Source: an uncultured Lysobacterales bacterium
GTDB taxonomy: Bacteria > Pseudomonadota > Gammaproteobacteria > Xanthomonadales > SZUA-36
NCBI GenBank assembly: GCA_937924405.1
Contig: CALDVW010000111.1
Span: 1-36,109, forward strand
DNA length: 36,109 nucleotides
Direction of reading: 5' to 3'
The position numbers and the translations under genes were made by a program. The stretch's first letter is position 1. Each line of letters begins with the position of its first letter. Below, piece by piece: positions 32,710-36,109 of the stretch. The notes below the pieces were generated by a model, which saw only the letters and a program-made list of their open reading frames with translations, was not told the DNA's origin and made no database searches.

Positions 32710-33861
32710 TCACCGTGCCCAGACTTCCCGGCCCCCGATGATGGTTCGTTGAACGCCAAGATCCGGGCTGACGACCACGAAATCGGCGTTGAAACCGACC
32801 TCGATCCGCCCCAGGCAGTTTTGCAGGCCAAGGAATTCAGCCGGGCCGTGGCTGGCCATCATGCAAGCTTCGGCCAAGGAGCACCCGGTGATGTTGATCA
32901 TGTTGCGCAGTGCAGTGGACATATCCAGTGCCGTACCCGCCAACGTCCCGTCAGAGTCTATGCATACGCCGTTCTTTACCGTGACGTGTTTGCCCAGCAG
33001 GGTAAAGTCGGTATCGGGCGAGCCCACTGGCGGCATGGCATCGGTCACCAGCATCAGTTTTTTGGGGCCTATACAGCGGTAGGCAATACGGGCGGAAGCA
33101 GGCGAAACATGGTGTTGGTCGACGATGATGCCGCACCAGGTAGTGTCACTGTCCAGAGCCGCTCCGACCACGCCGGGTTCCCGCGCGCCGAGTTGCGACA
33201 TGGCGTTGAACAGGTGTGTGAAACCACACAGGCCCTGCTCGATGGCGTTTTTGATGACCTCGTAATCTGCGTTGCTATGGCCGGCACATACCCGAAAGCC
33301 CTTGGCGGTCAGTTCGCGGATCATGCCGGGCTCCATGGTTTCAGGCGCGACGGTGAGTACCGAACAGCCATTTTCGAGGGGCTGCAAGTCAGAGATGATT
33401 TCAGCGGTCAGCTTGCGGAGTTTCCTGGCGTCATGCACGCCACGGCGTTCCTGGCTGAGAAACGGGCCTTCAATATGAATGCCCAGAACGCCGGGAACAC
33501 CGGAGTTTATGGCTTCATCGACAGCCGCTACACCCTGATGAATGACTTCCAGGTCGTCGCTGATCAATGTGGGCAGCAGACCCGTTGTACCGAATTGCTG
33601 GTGCGCCCCGGCGATGGTCCGGATGCCTTCTACATCGGGTGATTCATTGAACAGCACATTGCCGCCCCCGTTAACCTGAGTGTCAATGAAGCCGGGCAGC
33701 AGGTAGTCACCGCCGAGGTCCACGACCTGCGCGCCGGCAGCAAGATTCTCACCGGCGGTTGGCAGCCGTGTAATGAGACCTTCATGCGTGATGACGGTGA
33801 GGTCATCCTGAAACCGGCCTTCCGCCAGCACTTTGCCATTGATGTACGCGATTTCGCCCAC
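32710..33861 (-). CDS. nagA: N-acetylglucosamine-6-phosphate deacetylase
   Basis: A 383-residue amidohydrolase. The metal-binding and catalytic landmarks of NagA are present: IHIEGPFLSQERRGVHD, AGHSNADYEVI with the His ligand, HLFNAMSQLGAREPGVVG with the second His, and the catalytic Asp in LVTDAMPPVG. It converts N-acetylglucosamine-6-phosphate to glucosamine-6-phosphate and acetate in the cytoplasm. Length fits the family. It sits between the deaminase (19 bases upstream) and nagX (30 bases downstream), so the operon runs deaminase, deacetylase, NagX, as in marine gammaproteobacteria. Expression is likely under the GntR-type regulator encoded first in the operon. Confidence 0.93.
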   Translation of the reverse strand: MGEIAYINGKVLAEGRFQDDLTVITHEGLITRLPTAGENLAAGAQVVDLGGDYLLPGFIDTQVNGGGNVLFNESPDVEGIRTIAGAHQQFGTTGLLPTLISDDLEVIHQGVAAVDEAINSGVPGVLGIHIEGPFLSQERRGVHDARKLRKLTAEIISDLQPLENGCSVLTVAPETMEPGMIRELTAKGFRVCAGHSNADYEVIKNAIEQGLCGFTHLFNAMSQLGAREPGVVGAALDSDTTWCGIIVDQHHVSPASARIAYRCIGPKKLMLVTDAMPPVGSPDTDFTLLGKHVTVKNGVCIDSDGTLAGTALDMSTALRNMINITGCSLAEACMMASHGPAEFLGLQNCLGRIEVGFNADFVVVSPDLGVQRTIIGGREVWAR

Positions 33862-33880
33862 GGCTGACTCCGTTCGGCCC

Positions 33881-34915
33881 TTAAAGGGTCGATGTCACCT
33901 TGTTCAGATAGGGAGGGCTGTCCGGGTTCATACCGAGGCGAACTGAGAGCGCATTGGCCATTCGATAGAAACTCTGAATCCTCAGGATTGGTTCGATTAC
34001 CGGGTGACCTTCCGGCGAGGGCAGGTTGGTGGCGCGGTCATGGTGGATACCGGCGGTTATCAGCCTGACATCCCGTTGCGCCAGGTTATCCACCAGGTCG
34101 GAGATGCCCTGGAAGCAGGCGTCGTTTTGCGCCAGCACCAGCACCGGGAAATCACCGCGGGCAATGGTTACCGGGCCGTGCAGCACTTCAGCTGAACTGA
34201 AGGCTTCTGCATGCAGGCCGCAGACTTCCTTGAACTTGAGTGCTGCTTCATAGGCAATGCCCAGGCCCAGCCCACGGCCGAGCACGAACATGTCCCGGGT
34301 GCCGGCTATGGCCTCGACCGCTGACGACCAGTCGCAGTCCCAGGCTTTTTGCAACAACTCGGGCGCCTGCTCCAGAGCGGCAGCGAGCTTGTCGTCGCTC
34401 AGCCAGTGGCTGACAATCTGGATTACCGCGGTTAGCGAGGCAATGAACGACTTGGTCGCGGCCACGCTGGCTTCCGGACCAGCCCGCAGTTCGACCACCT
34501 CGTTCGCCAGCGAGGCCAGTGGTGAGTCGGCCACGTTGACCAGTGCCACAACGTAGGCGCCTGCCTTGCGGGCCGCCTCGGCCATGGCCAACAGGTCAGG
34601 GCTGGCGCCGGATTGCGAGATCAACAGGCACAGGCTGTCTGCGAGCTGCAGTTCGGTGTGGTAGACCGAAATCACCGAGGGGCCCGAGGATGAGGTGATT
34701 AATCCGGTATGGGTTTCCAGTAGGTACTTGGCATAACAGGCGGCGTGGTCTGAACTGCCGCGCGCTACCGTGGTGATAAAGCGCGGCTTGATTTCACGCA
34801 GCTTGCGGCCAATGCGCGCCGCGGTTTCGGCATTGAGGTCCAGCTGGCGCTGCACAGCGCTGGCGGCTTCCGCGGCTTCGGAAAACATGTGGGTGGAAGA
34901 AGGATCGATGGTCAT
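33881..34915 (-). CDS. nagB-II: Glucosamine-6-phosphate deaminase, SIS-type (NagB-II)
   Basis: 344 residues with two SIS domains, the isomerase half of a GlmS-like protein without the glutaminase domain. Sugar-phosphate-binding segments are visible: ARGSSDHAACYAKYLLE, LLISQSGASPDLL, and GLGLGIAYEAALKFKEVCGL followed by HAEAFSSAEVLHGP, which carries the catalytic Glu/His region of SIS deaminases. It converts glucosamine-6-phosphate to fructose-6-phosphate and ammonia, replacing classical NagB in Shewanella-type pathways. The gene begins 9 bases after the regulator stop. The alternative of a GlmS remnant is unlikely given its position beside nagA. Confidence 0.9.
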   Translation of the reverse strand: MTIDPSSTHMFSEAAEAASAVQRQLDLNAETAARIGRKLREIKPRFITTVARGSSDHAACYAKYLLETHTGLITSSSGPSVISVYHTELQLADSLCLLISQSGASPDLLAMAEAARKAGAYVVALVNVADSPLASLANEVVELRAGPEASVAATKSFIASLTAVIQIVSHWLSDDKLAAALEQAPELLQKAWDCDWSSAVEAIAGTRDMFVLGRGLGLGIAYEAALKFKEVCGLHAEAFSSAEVLHGPVTIARGDFPVLVLAQNDACFQGISDLVDNLAQRDVRLITAGIHHDRATNLPSPEGHPVIEPILRIQSFYRMANALSVRLGMNPDSPPYLNKVTSTL

Positions 34916-34924
34916 GGCCAGGCC

Positions 34925-35695
34925 TTAATCAGAGATGCTCAGCTCGGCGACAAAGTCATAGGTGTCGCCGCGATACCAGGATTGCGAGTATTCGATGGCC
35001 ACGCCCTTGCTGTTGAACCCGACCCGCTCTACCAAAAGCCCTGCGTCCCCCGGCTTGGCGCCCAGCATGCCGGCCTGCTCTTCATCGAGAATCAGGGCGC
35101 TGAGTCTTTGCAGGGCACGCACCGGCCGGTTGCCGGTTTTCTTGAGTGCCGCGTACAGTGAATGTTCAACCGCGTCGATCGAGGGCAGGCACTCGGCCAG
35201 GATGGTTGTATTTTCGATCGACATGGGCGAATCATCGGCCAGGCGCAATCTTTTGAAGCGAAAGACAGCCGTTCCCGGGCTGGCCCGCATCGTGAGCGCC
35301 TCTTCCGGTTGGACCATACCTTCGGACCGGCTGACCCAACGGCTGCTGGCGGTCATCCCGCGCGATGCCATTTCTTCGGTGAATGACGTCAGCTGTGCAA
35401 AGTTTTTCTCAACCTTGGAGCGCACGAAGTTACCCGACCCGTGGTGAGTGTCGAGTACGCCTTCGCTAACCAGCCCGCTGATCGCCTTGCGAACCGTAAT
35501 GCGGGAAATCATAAACAATTCGGCCAGTTCCCGTTCCGGCGGCAGGGCATCATCCGGCTTCAGCACGCGGCGGGCAATCGCATCACGAATGGCGCTTTGC
35601 ACCTGACGATACAGTGGCTGCTGCGTTTCCTGGTCCAGTGGCCGGAAGACATCGGACAAAGTTGCAGTTGGTATGGTTTTCGATTCGTCACTCAC
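34925..35695 (-). CDS. nagR: GntR/HutC-family regulator of the nag operon
   Basis: A GntR winged helix followed by a UTRA ligand-binding domain, the HutC subfamily. The DNA-binding block contains PERELAELFMISRITVRKAI; the effector part contains FAQLTSFTEEMASRGMTASS and ends with NSKGVAIEYSQSWYRGD, standard for UTRA. The ligand is likely glucosamine-6-phosphate or N-acetylglucosamine-6-phosphate. Open frame extends to a TTG at 35713, but that lies in an operator-like repeat, so I use the GTG at 35695 (about 256 residues). Neither has a strong ribosome binding site. First gene of the nag operon and divergent from the TonB receptor; repeats in the shared intergenic region are its probable targets, including autoregulation. 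Confidence 0.88.
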   Translation of the reverse strand: MSDESKTIPTATLSDVFRPLDQETQQPLYRQVQSAIRDAIARRVLKPDDALPPERELAELFMISRITVRKAISGLVSEGVLDTHHGSGNFVRSKVEKNFAQLTSFTEEMASRGMTASSRWVSRSEGMVQPEEALTMRASPGTAVFRFKRLRLADDSPMSIENTTILAECLPSIDAVEHSLYAALKKTGNRPVRALQRLSALILDEEQAGMLGAKPGDAGLLVERVGFNSKGVAIEYSQSWYRGDTYDFVAELSISD

Positions 35696-35705
35696 AAGAC
35701 ATACT

Positions 35706-35725
35706 ATAACCAATATATAACCAAT
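35706..35725. promoter_or_regulatory. Tandem ATAACCAAT operator-like direct repeats
   Basis: ATAACCAAT occurs at 35706-35714 and again at 35717-35725, 11 bases apart, so both face the same side of the helix. They are the reverse complement of the ATTGGTTAT half-sites beyond 35828, so the nag side and the receptor side carry matching elements in opposite orientation. Likely regulator binding sites next to the nagR start. Confidence 0.55.
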
Positions 35726-35828
35726 AATTCCAACATTAATTTCTCGTTAAACGAAAAATATTAAATATACGTCATAAAAACAAATAGATATAATGTTTAA
35801 TGCAATTTTTTTGATCATAACACTGGAA

Positions 35829-35877
35829 ATTGGTCTTAATTGGTTATATAGTCTCGTGTAATTGGTTATGACCAGTT
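35829..35877. promoter_or_regulatory. Cluster of ATTGGT(TAT) half-sites, with one palindrome
   Basis: ATTGGT at 35829-35834, ATTGGTTAT at 35839-35847 and again at 35861-35869. The last forms a near-palindrome AATTGGTTATGACCAGTT (35860-35877), a dyad typical of HutC-type GntR operators (TTGGT...ACCAA). Spacings of 10 and 22 bases are about one and two helical turns. They precede the TonB receptor gene by some 50 bases, in a position suitable for repression. Confidence 0.6.
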
Positions 35878-35927
35878 TTGTGATTTCAAAATAAACAAAT
35901 ATTTCCGACATCCAACAGGGCAGAGTT

Positions 35928-36109
35928 ATGAAATTAAAGACAACCACCGCATTAAGCACTGCAATCGCCATTGCGCTCTATGCCACATTCGGCACAGCAT
36001 TGGCGCAGGATGCAGACCAAACAGATGAGAGTGACGAAAGCGTTCTTGAAGAAGTTATTGTCACCGGCATTCGCGGGAGCCTGCAGCGTTCGCTGGTTAC
36101 CAAGCGTGA
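35928..36109 (+). CDS. TonB-dependent receptor, 5' end only (probable N-acetylglucosamine/chitin-oligomer receptor)
   Basis: The first 60 residues of a gene running off the window. A signal peptide (MKLKTTTALSTAIAIALYAT continuing FGTALA) is cleaved before QDADQTDESDES, and EEVIVTGIRGSLQRSL is the TonB box and plug start typical of carbohydrate-type receptors of Xanthomonadales and marine gammaproteobacteria. Divergence from nagR across the operator cluster suggests it imports N-acetylglucosamine or chitooligosaccharides across the outer membrane (NagP-like). Substrate is inferred from context. Confidence 0.82.
   Translation, partial: MKLKTTTALSTAIAIALYATFGTALAQDADQTDESDESVLEEVIVTGIRGSLQRSLVTKR

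Noticed and set aside
32566-33642. 358-codon open frame antisense to nagA
   Set aside because: No recognisable motif. nagA on the other strand is unambiguous.

Overview
The window looks like a chromosomal segment of a marine-type gammaproteobacterium, possibly a Woeseiales or Xanthomonadales relative. The reasons are the Shewanella/Alteromonas-style N-acetylglucosamine (nag) locus, a TonB-dependent receptor with the EEVIVTGIRGSL plug start, many FAD oxidoreductases and short-chain dehydrogenases, and moderate GC. The taxonomy is inference. No rRNA, tRNA, CRISPR array, integrase or intact insertion sequence was seen.

Layout. 1-340: the tail of a Fis-type regulator and a relic of a cytochrome c domain. 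336-3191: two unrelated FAD oxidoreductases. 3216-3776: an orphan membrane protein of the Pycsar-effector (DUF5706) type. 3932-12008: an oxylipin-like neighbourhood. It has a catalase-related protein resembling coral allene oxide synthase, a convergent lipoxygenase, a Trp-rich four-helix membrane protein, a SAM-cyclase-ATPase signalling protein, and a MAPEG membrane protein whose stop codon lies against the cyclase ribosome binding site. 12206-23328: mixed metabolism, with four short-chain dehydrogenases, a Tat-exported spermidine dehydrogenase-like protein, PabB, a proline racemase-superfamily protein with Ser/Thr at the two catalytic Cys positions, a DUF885 lipoprotein and a truncated esterase.

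23683-31499 is the most unusual block. It is a nine-kilobase-scale, same-strand run that couples a membrane redox module to phosphorelay proteins. The redox module is a pentaheme cytochrome c, a Tat-exported four-cluster ferredoxin and a HybB/NrfD-type quinone-interacting membrane subunit, with no catalytic molybdoenzyme or hydrogenase. A 45-residue membrane peptide follows. The signalling part is a histidine kinase with two c-type heme-binding motifs in its sensor and a zinc-ribbon-like insert inside its ATPase domain, plus three response regulators. Each regulator ends in a glycine-cleavage-H-like domain that lacks the lipoyl lysine, and two of them are tethered by an N-terminal membrane helix. 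None has a DNA-binding domain. I infer a redox-sensing or redox-gating system whose output is protein-protein.

31522-36109 is a nag utilisation locus: nagR-nagB-II-nagA-nagX in one operon, divergent from a TonB-dependent receptor, with repeated ATTGGTTAT-type half-sites between them. N-acetylglucosamine or chitin oligomers would enter through the receptor and be deacetylated and deaminated to fructose-6-phosphate. No kinase gene is visible here.
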